This document shows, in pieces, positions 31,070-38,986 of a stretch of 38,986 nt of DNA. Source of the stretch: Comamonadaceae bacterium (GTDB taxonomy: Bacteria > Pseudomonadota > Gammaproteobacteria > Burkholderiales > Burkholderiaceae_C). Position numbers and translations under genes: made by a program. Each line of letters opens with the position of its first letter. Position 1 is the first letter of the stretch. Below the pieces are notes generated by a model, which saw only the letters and a list, made by a program, of their open reading frames with translations, was not told the origin of the DNA and searched no databases. The stretch covers positions 1 to 38,986 of the forward strand of contig CANFJQ010000010.1 in the NCBI GenBank assembly GCA_947447615.1. Direction: 5' to 3'.

Positions 31070-32113
31070 ATGAATTCTCCTGCCCCCGCCGCATCGCCTT
31101 TTGGCCTATCTCCCGCCGCACAAGGCCGCATCGCTGCGGTGGTGACAGTCTCCATCTGGACCGCTTTTATCGTCATCGCCCGCGCCACTGCCGACCCTTC
31201 GCGCGGCGGCACGCTCTTGCCTTTGGATGTGGTCTATGCGCGGCTGTGGGGCGCGGCGCTGGTTTTGTTGCCTTGGGGCTGGTGGATGACGCGTGCAGCC
31301 CGTCAGCTGGCAGATCCGCTGGCGCCGGGCAGGGGCTCGCTCGGTGGCGTTTCGCCCTTGCCCTGGGCAATTACCTGGCGCATCGGTTTGTTTGGTGGCT
31401 TGCTCTACGCCACGCTGGCCTATAGCGGCTTTGTGTTTGCACCGGCGGCGCATGCCTCGGTGCTATTGCCCGGCAGTCTGCCCTTGTGGACGACCTTGCT
31501 AGCGCTTTTGCTCTTGGGCGAGCGCATACGCTGGGGCCGGGCGCTAGGCCTGGGTTTGATCGTCTGCGGCGACGCTTTGGTGGGCGGCGCCAGCCTATTG
31601 CATGCGTTTGACGGCAGCGGCGTTTGGCGCGGCGATGTCTTGTTTGTGCTGGCGGCCATGTGCTGGTCTATGTACAGCGTGTTGGTGCGTCGCTTTGCTT
31701 TAGACGCGGTACAGGCCACCATCGGCATTACCGCGTTTGCGTTTGTGATGTACGTGCCCGCCTATACCTTGGGCTGTTTGATGGGTTGGTTGCCCGGTCA
31801 GGTTTTGCACGCGCCTTGGCGCGAAATTCTGTTTCAGATGGGCTTTCAGGGCGTGGGCTCGGTGGTTGTCTCGGGCATTGGCTTTACCAAAATGATTCAG
31901 TATTACGGCCCGGTGCGCTCCACCATGATGACCGCCGTCGTGCCCGGACTGTCCGCTTTGTGCGCGGCTTTGTTTTTGGGCGAGCCCCTGCCTTGGAATG
32001 TGCTGGCCGGTTTGGCCCTGGTCAGCGGCGGCATTGTGTTTGGCGTGCGCAAAGTGGCGCAAGCGCCGGCGGCGGTGGCACCATTACCCGATGCAGCCCT
32101 TGAAAAGCCTTGA
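31070..32113 (+). CDS. EamA-family (DMT superfamily) transporter
   Basis: 347 residues, about ten membrane helices in two EamA halves. The first half includes LFGGLLYATLAYSGFVFAPA then AHASVLLPGSLPLWTTLLAL, LLLGERIRWGRALGLGLIVC; the second half GDVLFVLAAMCWSMYSVLVR, FTKMIQYYGPVRSTMMTAVV, PGLSALCAALFLGEPLPWNV. These 'a....l..lePv.a.l.a.l.lgE.l....lG..li..G' patterns are the DMT signature. The exported metabolite is unknown. The ATG at 31070 was used because 37 upstream codons in frame come from the Gly-rich repeat. The stop overlaps a TTG in the tsaB frame, so the two are probably co-transcribed. Confidence 0.9.
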   Translation: MNSPAPAASPFGLSPAAQGRIAAVVTVSIWTAFIVIARATADPSRGGTLLPLDVVYARLWGAALVLLPWGWWMTRAARQLADPLAPGRGSLGGVSPLPWAITWRIGLFGGLLYATLAYSGFVFAPAAHASVLLPGSLPLWTTLLALLLLGERIRWGRALGLGLIVCGDALVGGASLLHAFDGSGVWRGDVLFVLAAMCWSMYSVLVRRFALDAVQATIGITAFAFVMYVPAYTLGCLMGWLPGQVLHAPWREILFQMGFQGVGSVVVSGIGFTKMIQYYGPVRSTMMTAVVPGLSALCAALFLGEPLPWNVLAGLALVSGGIVFGVRKVAQAPAAVAPLPDAALEKP

Positions 32114-32127
32114 GCCGCCTGCCAAAC

Positions 32128-33060
32128 ATGCACCTTCTGGCCTTCGACACCAGCACCGACGCGCTCAGCGTGGCGGTGATGCGCAGCACGCCCACGGGCC
32201 CGCTGTTTTGGCAACACCAGGGCGCAGGCGGTGCGGCGGCTTCGGGCAGCTTGATCGCCGCCATCATGGATTTGCTGCGCCAGGCCGATGTGCGCTTGCA
32301 AGACCTGGACGCGATTTGCTTTGGCAGCGGCCCGGGTTCGTTTACCGGCCTGCGTACCGCCTGCTCAGTAGCCCAAGGATTAGCTTATGGCGCAGGCGTG
32401 CCGGTCTTGCCTGTACCTTCGTTATTGGCGCTGGCGCAAACTGCCCGCGCGGCCCATGCACCAGAGGCAAACCAAGGCTTTGTAAGCGCTTTGCTCGATG
32501 CCCGCATGGACGAGGTCTATGCCGCCGCTTATGCATTTGCCGGTGATGTGTGGACCACGGTGCAATCGCCTTGCCTGTTGGCGCCCGAGCAAGTGGCCGT
32601 GTGGTCGCAGGCCGCTGCTGCGCTGCAGCCCGACGCCGCAAATGCGCACCATCGGCCAGTGGCCGAAACCGGAGGTGCTAAGGGCGAGGAAACTACGCCG
32701 CTGCTTTCACAAGCGCAGGTCGCGAAAGCGTATCAGGCCGCCCCGCACTGGCGTGCCTGGGCAGGTAATGTGTTTGCCAGTTACGGCGAACGACTGACCG
32801 CACCGGCAACGGTTATGTGCTGCGATGCCCTGCCGCAGGCTATGGCGATCTTGCAAGTGGCTCCGGCGCTGATAAAGGCAGGCGCTTGCGTTCCACCCGA
32901 TCAAGCTTTGCCGCTGTATGTGCGCGACAAAGTCGCCAAGACCACCGGCGAGCGTGCTCTGGAAAAAGCCGCCAAAGACGGGATGGCCCATAGCGAGGCC
33001 GCGTCTGCCGCCGCACCTATCGCCCAAGCCGCAACCCATGCGCAGACAGCCGGGAGCTAA
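32128..33060 (+). CDS. tsaB: tRNA threonylcarbamoyladenosine biosynthesis protein TsaB
   Basis: Partner of TsaD and TsaE in making the t6A modification of ANN-decoding tRNAs. 310 residues. MHLLAFDTSTDALSVAV is the ASKHA start; DAICFGSGPGSFTGLRTACS then VAQGLAYGAGVPVLPVPSLL (61-100) is the TsaB/TsaD dimer signature; FVSALLDARMDEVYAAAY follows. It is longer than E. coli TsaB (231): a low-complexity insertion at about 168-205 and a ~40-residue Ala-rich tail after LPLYVRDKVAKTT. The ATG at 32128 was preferred to a TTG at 32110. Followed closely by rimI. Confidence 0.94.
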   Translation: MHLLAFDTSTDALSVAVMRSTPTGPLFWQHQGAGGAAASGSLIAAIMDLLRQADVRLQDLDAICFGSGPGSFTGLRTACSVAQGLAYGAGVPVLPVPSLLALAQTARAAHAPEANQGFVSALLDARMDEVYAAAYAFAGDVWTTVQSPCLLAPEQVAVWSQAAAALQPDAANAHHRPVAETGGAKGEETTPLLSQAQVAKAYQAAPHWRAWAGNVFASYGERLTAPATVMCCDALPQAMAILQVAPALIKAGACVPPDQALPLYVRDKVAKTTGERALEKAAKDGMAHSEAASAAAPIAQAATHAQTAGS

Positions 33061-33061
33061 A

Positions 33062-33523
33062 GTGCCCGAGCGCGCCGAGGTGCGCTTGGCAGCCATGGAC
33101 ATGCCCAGCCTGGCACGGGTGATGGAAGTAGAGCAGCGCGCTTACGCCCATCCCTGGTCGCGTGCCAATTTCAATGATGTGTTGCAAAGCGGCTACCACG
33201 CGCGCCTGCTGCTCGGCGGCGATACGCTGGTCGGCTACTTTGTGGTCATGCCCGGCGTGGAGGAAGCGCATTTGCTCAACATCACCGTGGACCCCAACTA
33301 CCAGCGCCAAGGCTGGGGCCGCTTGATGTTGGACGCCGCGCGCCTGTGGGCCGTGAGCGAAGCGGCGCGCATCTTGTGGCTGGAGGTGCGGGTGGGCAAT
33401 GCCCGCGCTATCCAGGTCTATCAAAGCCATGGCTTTGAAGTGGTCGGCCAGCGCAAGGCCTATTACGCCGCCGGGCGCGGTAAGCGCGAGGATGCGCTGG
33501 TGATGCGCCTGCAACTTGGATAA
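33062..33523 (+). CDS. rimI: Ribosomal-protein-alanine N-acetyltransferase
   Basis: GNAT-fold enzyme that acetylates the N-terminal alanine of ribosomal protein S18. 153 residues from the GTG at 33062, which has GGGAG six bases upstream; an in-frame ATG at 33038 would overlap tsaB by 23 bases and is the alternative. Motifs: VEQRAYAHPWSRANFNDVLQ (RimI substrate loop), EEAHLLNITVDPNYQRQGWG (acetyl-CoA pyrophosphate loop Q/RxxGxG-type), WLEVRVGNARAIQVYQSHGF and VVGQRKAYYAAGRGKREDAL. Sits between tsaB and the uracil-DNA glycosylase gene, a standard Burkholderiales order. Confidence 0.94.
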   Translation: MPERAEVRLAAMDMPSLARVMEVEQRAYAHPWSRANFNDVLQSGYHARLLLGGDTLVGYFVVMPGVEEAHLLNITVDPNYQRQGWGRLMLDAARLWAVSEAARILWLEVRVGNARAIQVYQSHGFEVVGQRKAYYAAGRGKREDALVMRLQLG

Positions 33524-33530
33524 TGGCACC

Positions 33531-34394
33531 ATGCCCCTCGCCTTAGACACCCGCCAGCGCGCCATGCTTTTGGAGATGGGCGTGCGCGTTTGGCTGCCGG
33601 GGACGGATTTCGCCCTGGCCGCTACCGGCGGCTTGCCGGACGCCGTATCTGCCGCACAGGCAAGCAATGCGGGCGCGCTGCGCGCTGGCGCAGGCAGTAC
33701 GGCCCCGCACCGCGACGCAGGGGCAAGCGCAGCCACCAAGACCGCCACCGACACCGCACTCTCACGCCGCGACGGCGCCAACGACCTCAGCCAAATTTCC
33801 GCCATGGACTGGGACGCGCTTGCGCGTACTGCCGCCGGTTGCCAGGCCTGTGGTTTATGCGCCGGGCGCAGCCGCAGCATGCTCAGCGCCCAGGCCGGCC
33901 GCAGGGCGCGCTGGATGATCGTGGGCGACCCTCCAGACGAAGAGCAAGACGCCGCCGGCCAGCCTTTCACCGGCGAGGCCGGGTTGCTGCTGTCCAATAT
34001 GCTCAAAGCCGTGGGCGCCACGCGTGGCGACCTGGTACCCGGTTTGGAAGCGGCTTATGTCACGGCGGTCAGCAAATGCCGTCCGCCGCAGGGCCGGGTG
34101 CCGCAAGCGGCCGAGTTGTCCCAGTGCGCCGCTTATTTGCAGCGCGAAATTGCGCTGGTGCAACCGGCGGTGATTGTGGCCATGGGCCGTTTTGCCAACC
34201 AGGTCTTGCTGCAAGCGCATCCGCAAGAGGCGGCGCTGCCCCTGGGTCGCCAGCGCGGCCAGGTCTACCGCTACCAGGGCGTGCCGGTGCTGGTCACCTA
34301 TACCCCGCAGGCTTTGTTGCGCCAACCGGCGGACAAAGCCAAAGCCTGGGCTGATTTGTGCCTGGCGATGGATGTGTTAAAGACGCCGGTCTGA
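33531..34394 (+). CDS. Family 4/5-type uracil-DNA glycosylase, with unusual motifs
   Basis: 287 residues. Removes uracil from DNA in the 4Fe-4S UDG group. A ~95-residue Ala-rich N-terminal extension precedes the domain. Cluster cysteines fit C104 and C107 (or C107 and C110), C183 (SKCRPP) and C199, the last two 16 apart as in known family 4 enzymes. Motif A reads GDPPDEEQDAAGQPFTGEAG (132-151) instead of the common GEAPG.eED..G.PFvG.AG. Motif II, normally HPxxLLR, reads YTPQALLRQP: threonine 258 sits where the histidine is expected. Either the activity is altered or it is an atypical clade. The ATG at 33531 starts 7 bases after rimI; a TTG at 33516 is in frame. Confidence 0.85.
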   Translation: MPLALDTRQRAMLLEMGVRVWLPGTDFALAATGGLPDAVSAAQASNAGALRAGAGSTAPHRDAGASAATKTATDTALSRRDGANDLSQISAMDWDALARTAAGCQACGLCAGRSRSMLSAQAGRRARWMIVGDPPDEEQDAAGQPFTGEAGLLLSNMLKAVGATRGDLVPGLEAAYVTAVSKCRPPQGRVPQAAELSQCAAYLQREIALVQPAVIVAMGRFANQVLLQAHPQEAALPLGRQRGQVYRYQGVPVLVTYTPQALLRQPADKAKAWADLCLAMDVLKTPV

Positions 34395-34408
34395 AACCGC
34401 TAGCCGAT

Positions 34409-36289
34409 TTAGGCTTTACCCGTTAAGGCCTTGCCATCAGCGCGCTGCTGCGCCATACGGGCCAACAAATCTTGTAGCACTTGCGGTTTGTAGGGCTTGG
34501 CGATGTAGTCATCCATACCCGCCGCAAGGCAGGCTGCGCGGTCTGCTTCCATGGCGCCTGCGGTAGTGGCGATGATGGGCGTGTGGCGCCCCGGTGCCTC
34601 TTGCTTTCTGATCTGACGCGTGGCATCGAGCCCGCTCATCACAGGCATGTGGATGTCCATCAGCACCATGTCCCAGGGCCGGGTGGCAAATAAGTCCAGG
34701 GCTTCGCGCCCATCGCGCGCGGTTTCCACCTGGTGGCCCAGATTGGTCAATATGGCTTTGGCCAGTAACTGGTTGATCGGGTTGTCTTCCACCAGCAGCA
34801 CTTGCAAACCTATGCCGTGCCCCATGCGGTGTGGGCTAGGTCGAATGTCCGGAGCCAACAAGGGCGGCAGGCTTACCGGAACTGGCGGGCTTTGGCTTCC
34901 TCGCTGCAAGGGCAGGCTGAAATAAAAAGTGCTGCCCTGGCCAGGCGCACTTTCCAGCCACATGCGCCCGCCCATGCCTTCGACCAGTCGCTTGCAAATC
35001 GTCAGCCCTAGGCCGGTGCCGCCAAACTGGCGTGTGGTCGATGCGTCGGCTTGCGAAAACGCGTTGAATACTGTCGCATGTTTTTCCGGGGCGATGCCAA
35101 TACCGCTGTCCTGCACTGCCACCCGCACTTCGCATGTGTCGGTGTCCACATGGCGCGCTTGCACCTTCACCGCCACAAAACCGTGGTCGGTAAATTTCAC
35201 CGCGTTGTGGCACAGGTTGTTCAGCACCTGGCTGATGCGGCCCGGGTCGCCCAGGCAGTCCACAGGCATTTGGTTAGCCAGTTTGCAAGACACCGTCAGG
35301 CCTTTTTGGCTGGCCTCAAACGCAATACCTTGCAAGGCATGGTGTACCAAGGTTTGCCAATCGACCGGGATGCTCTCTAACTCTATGGTGCCCGATTCGA
35401 TTTTCGAAAAATCCAGTATCTCGTTGATGATGACCAGCAGCGATTGCGCCGAGCGCTTCACCGTTTCTATGTAGCTGCGCTGGGCTGGATTGAGCTGCGT
35501 ATCGAGCGCCAAATCGGTAAAGCCGATGATGCCGTTCATCGGGGTGCGTATTTCGTGGCTCATGCTGGCCAGAAATTCGCTTTTGGCTTTGTTGGACGCA
35601 TCAGCCAGCGCGCTTTTTTCGCGCAAATCGTCGGTCAAGGCTTGCATGGCAGCGTGTTCACGTTCTTGGCTGCGCTGGCGCAACAAGAGTGCCACCGCCG
35701 AAAGCAGCAGCAAGCCCAACAAGGCACTGGTCAGGCCGATCACGGTATCGCTTTGGCGCAGCATGGCTTTGGATTGGTTCTCCAGCAGATGCGCCACTTC
35801 GGAATTGGCCGTCAGGCTCAGGGACTGGATCGCTGGCCCCATGGTGTTGAGCGTGTCGAGCAGGGCGTTCATCTCCCTGAGGCGCGGCTTGGTGCCTATC
35901 CACAAGGATTCGGCTGGTATCACCACCGACTTCATTTGCATAATGACTAATTTGAACTCGGGCCGGTCATCAAGCATGGAGATATTGGGGCTCTCACACA
36001 ACAAATTGAGGCGGCTAATCAGGATGTCGTAGCGTAAGGCGAGGTCCTCAATCTTTTCGGGGCTAGCTTGCTCCACCGCGGTTTCTAAGGATCGGCGAAA
36101 ACGTAAAAACTCGCGCTCAAATTGAAACACCAGCGCCGTCATCGAGTCATAGCGCCGCTCCATGGTCTGGCGGATGGACTTGCGCTGCTGCAAGTCATAA
36201 AACAGCGACGCGGCCATCACCAGAGCCATGCTGCCCATGAGCATCGCCAGCCATAAAAAATAGCGCTGTCCGCTGCGCCGCGTAGTCAC
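34409..36289 (-). CDS. Hybrid sensor histidine kinase with C-terminal receiver
   Basis: 626 residues. Two membrane helices (about 11-30 and 183-203) flank a ~150-residue periplasmic sensor region without a recognised domain. Then HisKA with H-box [20 protein letters not shown] (phosphorylated H245), HATPase with N-box HNAVKF (N362), DSGIGIA (394-400) and [10 protein letters not shown] (423-432), and a receiver domain whose phospho-acceptor is D545 in [21 protein letters not shown]598 in DYIAKPY is the receiver lysine. No output domain, so it must pass phosphate to another protein not seen here. The upstream periplasmic oxidoreductase-fold gene ends 6 bp before its start, which suggests it supplies the signal. 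Confidence 0.93.
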   Translation of the reverse strand: MTTRRSGQRYFLWLAMLMGSMALVMAASLFYDLQQRKSIRQTMERRYDSMTALVFQFEREFLRFRRSLETAVEQASPEKIEDLALRYDILISRLNLLCESPNISMLDDRPEFKLVIMQMKSVVIPAESLWIGTKPRLREMNALLDTLNTMGPAIQSLSLTANSEVAHLLENQSKAMLRQSDTVIGLTSALLGLLLLSAVALLLRQRSQEREHAAMQALTDDLREKSALADASNKAKSEFLASMSHEIRTPMNGIIGFTDLALDTQLNPAQRSYIETVKRSAQSLLVIINEILDFSKIESGTIELESIPVDWQTLVHHALQGIAFEASQKGLTVSCKLANQMPVDCLGDPGRISQVLNNLCHNAVKFTDHGFVAVKVQARHVDTDTCEVRVAVQDSGIGIAPEKHATVFNAFSQADASTTRQFGGTGLGLTICKRLVEGMGGRMWLESAPGQGSTFYFSLPLQRGSQSPPVPVSLPPLLAPDIRPSPHRMGHGIGLQVLLVEDNPINQLLAKAILTNLGHQVETARDGREALDLFATRPWDMVLMDIHMPVMSGLDATRQIRKQEAPGRHTPIIATTAGAMEADRAACLAAGMDDYIAKPYKPQVLQDLLARMAQQRADGKALTGKA

Positions 36290-36295
36290 CGCGCT

Positions 36296-36799
36296 TTACT
36301 CCAGCGTGAGCGACTTCACCTGCCATGGCGAGCGCTCGTAATACACCGCCGAGCGCAGCTCCGGCTTGGCGTCAAAGGGATAGACGATAAACAAGGGCCC
36401 CTTGGTTTTGACGGGGATCGGCTGACCATTCATTTTGAGCGCCATCACCATGTCGAACTTCGTAGCGTCTTCCACAGGAATACTGCTTTGGTAATCATTG
36501 AGCGCCATCGCCTTGATGACCGTGCCCTGGGCTTTGACGGCGGCCAGCACATCGCGCAACAGCGGCCCGGTAAATTGAATCGGCTGCTTCTCCCAGGGTG
36601 TAAGCGTAGTGAAGCTGTGTTGCGGCAGCTTTTCGATCATGGCCATATCAAACTGCACGCCCTGCGGGCTATTGCGCTCGCCGATCTTGCCGGCGATGGT
36701 GAGCACTACCTTACCCGTGGGCGTGCTCAGACTGTCCGCAATTGCAGCGCTGAAAGTTAAGGCGAGGCTTGCGGCCAAAAGAAAGTGACGTCTGCGCAT
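36296..36799 (-). CDS. Periplasmic sulfite-oxidase-fold protein without a cysteine
   Basis: 167 residues with a signal peptide (MRRRHFLLAASLALTFSAAI then A); RRHFLL fits the twin-arginine pattern RRxFLx. The mature part resembles the molybdopterin-binding oxidoreductase (SUOX) fold in short form: IQFTGPLLRDVLAAVKAQG, MALNDYQSSIPVEDATKFDM, VMALKMNGQPIPVKTKGPLF then IVYPFD. The whole protein contains no cysteine, so it lacks the Mo-ligand cysteine of true SUOX enzymes and is probably a binding or sensing module rather than an enzyme. It is the first gene of a two-gene operon with the hybrid kinase. Family-level name only; I would not call a reaction. Confidence 0.8.
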   Translation of the reverse strand: MRRRHFLLAASLALTFSAAIADSLSTPTGKVVLTIAGKIGERNSPQGVQFDMAMIEKLPQHSFTTLTPWEKQPIQFTGPLLRDVLAAVKAQGTVIKAMALNDYQSSIPVEDATKFDMVMALKMNGQPIPVKTKGPLFIVYPFDAKPELRSAVYYERSPWQVKSLTLE

Positions 36800-36835
36800 T
36801 TTGCGTTTCCTTCAGATTTTTTGTTGAAAGTGAAT

Positions 36836-36853
36836 GATATTGTAAAAAATATC
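36836..36853. promoter_or_regulatory. Inverted repeat in the promoter region of the kinase operon
   Basis: GATATT-GTAAAA-AATATC, a 6-bp inverted repeat with a 6-base spacer, 37 bp before the start of the oxidoreductase-fold gene in a very AT-rich stretch. Possible operator. The intergenic stretch 36800-37498 otherwise holds AT-rich promoter DNA, then the right repeat arm, then about 60 bp beyond it with no further feature. Confidence 0.35.
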
Positions 36854-36910
36854 AAAAACGTAATAATAAGGTAATTTGTTGTTTACTTTTAACAAAATTC
36901 TTTTTCCCCC

Positions 36911-37439
36911 ACTGGTTTACCCCCCGCTTCCCCCCCGCCCCTTCACCCCCGCTGGGGTGAAGGGGAGCTTTAACAGCCAATTTTGTTTTCTTGGGCCGGA
37001 GAGGGGTGTTGGTGCGAAAGATTGCGGTGCGGGTTGGTTAGCCCAGATTGGGAAACGATACGGTCGTAGTTAACGCGTATTGACTTGGCGCGGCTGCGTT
37101 AGCAGCGCGCGCGCCGCGCGCAGCGTGACTGCAAGCGTGTGCAAGGTGAGCGCAGCGAACGAGCACACGCGGCCCCCCGCCGCCATAGGCCGTGCTGAGC
37201 AACGCAGCGGCGACCGGATCAGGGCGGGCGCTGTTTGAGCGTAGCGAGTTTGCGCCCGACCCCGGGCGGCGCGAGTAGCGCAAGGTACCCCGAAGGGGCA
37301 CGGCCTTTGGCTCGCCTTTTCTTTGGTTACTTTCTTTTGGCGAAGCAAAAGAAAGTAACTCGGCCAACAGGCCGAAACATGCCTTAAAAACTAGCCTTTC
37401 TTTTGCTTATCTTTTCTTTGGCGAAGCAAAGAAAAGTAA
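36911..37439 (-). repeat. Right arm of the long inverted intergenic repeat
   Basis: Inverted, diverged copy of 30422-31053, about 530 bp. The order of elements is mirrored: GC-rich hairpin (36938-36965) and purine runs nearest the gene block, then ...TTAACTACGACCG..., the CCTTGCGCTACTCGC core, the 13-bp hairpin (37326-37359), and the CTTACTTTTC end nearest uvrA. It lacks one copy of the CGGCCTG palindrome segment present on the left, which with scattered substitutions accounts for the length difference. The frames 37038-37367 and 37070-37348 are spurious. Both arms lie in intergenic DNA between convergent or unrelated genes. Confidence 0.88.
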
Positions 37440-37498
37440 GGCCCGCGGCAGGCGTACGCCCAGCAGCAAGCAAAAAAGCCAGCAGCAAGCCAAAAGCC

Positions 37499-38986
37499 TT
37501 AGTTGCGCCGCGCCAACACCCTTTGCAGGTACGTACCCGTAAAACTCCCAGGAGTACCCGCAATATCCTCCGGCGTCCCCGCAGCCACCAGGGTGCCGCC
37601 ACCGGACCCCCCCTCCGGTCCCATGTCGATCACCCAGTCGGCGGTTTTGATCACGTCCAGGTTGTGCTCTATCACCACAATCGTGTTTCCCGCATCGCGC
37701 AACTGGTGCAGCACTTTGAGCAAAAGCGCGATATCGGCAAAGTGCAAGCCGGTGGTCGGCTCGTCCAGGATGTACAGCGTGCGCCCCGTGTCGCGCTTGG
37801 ACAGTTCGAGCGCCAGCTTCACCCGCTGCGCCTCGCCGCCTGAGAGCGTGGTGGCCGATTGGCCTAGGCGGATGTAGCTCAGGCCCACGTCCATCAGGGT
37901 TTGCAGCTTGCGCGCCAGTGTGGGCACGGCCTGAAAAAAGTCCAGCGCTGCTTCTACCGTCAAGTCCAGGATGTGGGCGATGTTTTTGCCCTTGTACAAC
38001 ACCTCTAGCGTTTCGCGGTTGTAGCGCTGGCCGGTGCAGACGTCGCAGGGCACATACACATCGGGCAAGAAATGCATTTCCACTTTCACCATGCCGTCGC
38101 CCTGGCAGGCTTCGCAGCGCCCGCCGCCGCTGCCTGCGGGCACGTTAAAGCTAAAGCGCCCGGCGCCGTAGCCGCGCTCGCGTGCCATCGGCACTTCGGC
38201 CATAAGCTCGCGGATGGGGGTGAACAAGCCGGTGTAGGTAGCCGGGTTGCTGCGTGGCGTGCGACCTATGGGCGACTGGTCTACGTTAATCACTTTGTCG
38301 AAATACTCGATGCCTTCGATGCTGTCGTGCGGCGCTGGTTCTTCGTGCGCGCGGTGGATGGTGCGCGCGGCAGCGGCGTACAAAGTGTCGTTCACCAGCG
38401 TCGATTTGCCCGAGCCTGATACGCCGGTCACGCAGGTCAACAAGCCCACCGGAAACGCCACGCTCACGTTTTGTAAGTTGTTGCCCCGCGCGCCCAGCAC
38501 GCGCAGCGATTGCCACTCGCCCAGGGTGGCGCGGTGGCGCGCTTCGCGCTCGGCGCGCCGCTCGGCCGCAGGGCTGGGCGCAAAGCGCGAAGGGTTTTTG
38601 GCCTGGTAAGCGACGCTTTCCACGGTCGGTAACCAAGCGCGCCGCTGCGCGGGTACGGCAATTTGCAGCGCGCCCGACAGGTATTTGCCGGTCAGCGAGT
38701 TGGGGTTGTCGCGCACCTGCGCAAAGCTGCCTTGCGCCGTGACCTGCCCGCCGTGTAAACCCGCGCCCGGGCCCATGTCAATCACATAGTCGGCGGCGCG
38801 CATCATGTCTTCGTCGTGCTCCACTACCAGCACGCTGTTGCCGATGTCGCGCAAATGCCGCAAGGTGCTGATCAGGCGGTCGTTGTCGCGCTGGTGCAGG
38901 CCGATGCTGGGCTCGTCCAGCACATACATCACGCCGGTCAGGCCCGAGCCGATCTGGCTGGCCAGCCGTATGCGTTGCGACTCGCC
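37499..38986 (-). CDS. uvrA: Excinuclease ABC subunit A, partial (C-terminal half)
   Basis: The damage-recognition ATPase of nucleotide excision repair. 495 residues are present; the N-terminal half lies beyond the right edge. From the edge inward: [20 protein letters not shown] (end of the first ABC signature) and [20 protein letters not shown] (Walker B of the first NBD), then the second [23 protein letters not shown] (Walker A), the zinc finger [20 protein letters not shown] then [27 protein letters not shown] (signature) and [20 protein letters not shown] (Walker B). Ends with [20 protein letters not shown]. No start codon is inside the window. Confidence 0.97.
   Translation of the reverse strand, partial: GESQRIRLASQIGSGLTGVMYVLDEPSIGLHQRDNDRLISTLRHLRDIGNSVLVVEHDEDMMRAADYVIDMGPGAGLHGGQVTAQGSFAQVRDNPNSLTGKYLSGALQIAVPAQRRAWLPTVESVAYQAKNPSRFAPSPAAERRAEREARHRATLGEWQSLRVLGARGNNLQNVSVAFPVGLLTCVTGVSGSGKSTLVNDTLYAAAARTIHRAHEEPAPHDSIEGIEYFDKVINVDQSPIGRTPRSNPATYTGLFTPIRELMAEVPMARERGYGAGRFSFNVPAGSGGGRCEACQGDGMVKVEMHFLPDVYVPCDVCTGQRYNRETLEVLYKGKNIAHILDLTVEAALDFFQAVPTLARKLQTLMDVGLSYIRLGQSATTLSGGEAQRVKLALELSKRDTGRTLYILDEPTTGLHFADIALLLKVLHQLRDAGNTIVVIEHNLDVIKTADWVIDMGPEGGSGGGTLVAAGTPEDIAGTPGSFTGTYLQRVLARRN

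Noticed and set aside
33017-34021. 334-codon antisense frame over rimI and the glycosylase
   Set aside because: Shadow frame in GC-rich coding DNA.
37038-37367. Two short minus-strand frames in the right arm
   Set aside because: Mirror of the left arm frame; non-coding repeat.

Overview
The window looks like a chromosomal segment of a Gram-negative betaproteobacterium, most likely order Burkholderiales and close to Comamonadaceae. This is inferred from the moderately high GC, the outer-membrane genes (heptose pathway, OmpW, lipoproteins), and familiar neighbourhoods (thiL-pgpA-pncC, rsmI/yraN/diaA-type/BON, pilT-pilU next to yggS, tsaB-rimI-udg, uvrA). No rRNA, tRNA, CRISPR array or complete insertion sequence was seen.

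Layout. 1-5.9 kb: partial rpe (-) diverging from a plus-strand run of apaG, thiL, an SRPBCC protein, pgpA, pncC, a LysE-type exporter and a membrane-anchored FMN glutamate-synthase-like protein. 5.97-9.05 kb: an accessory patch with a solitary antitoxin-like gene and a truncated toxin remnant, a hotdog thioesterase, a low-GC lipoprotein with seven internal 42-residue repeats, and a VOC protein. 9.07-10.45 kb: a heptose-1-phosphate adenylyltransferase gene overlapping a diiron ferritin-like gene (-). 10.6-17.65 kb: a tight eight-gene plus-strand operon (FAD oxidoreductase, DUF1365, cyclopropane-fatty-acid-synthase-like methyltransferase, chalcone-isomerase-like lipoprotein, GPH/MFS transporter, DUF3833 lipoprotein, SDR, SnoaL-like protein). 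It probably makes or handles modified membrane fatty acids and is the best candidate here for an incompletely described system.

17.7-22.4 kb: GST (-), purB (+), rsmI (-) and yraN (+) with overlapping divergent starts, then a GmhA/DiaA-type isomerase and a dual-BON lipoprotein. 22.4-26.4 kb: a 3-hydroxyisobutyrate-dehydrogenase-family gene, pilU and pilT (all -), and yggS (+). 26.4-30.4 kb, all minus: ompW with a strong terminator, an SGNH-hydrolase lipoprotein gene interrupted by an in-frame TGA, a SemiSWEET transporter and dacB.

30.4-37.4 kb: a block of EamA transporter, tsaB, rimI, uracil-DNA glycosylase (+), a hybrid sensor kinase and a small periplasmic oxidoreductase-fold protein (-). 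It is bracketed by two inverted, diverged copies of one non-coding repeat of about 530-630 bp, rich in hairpins. The window ends in the C-terminal half of uvrA (-).

All functions are inferred from reading the translated sequence and known family motifs. No database search was run.
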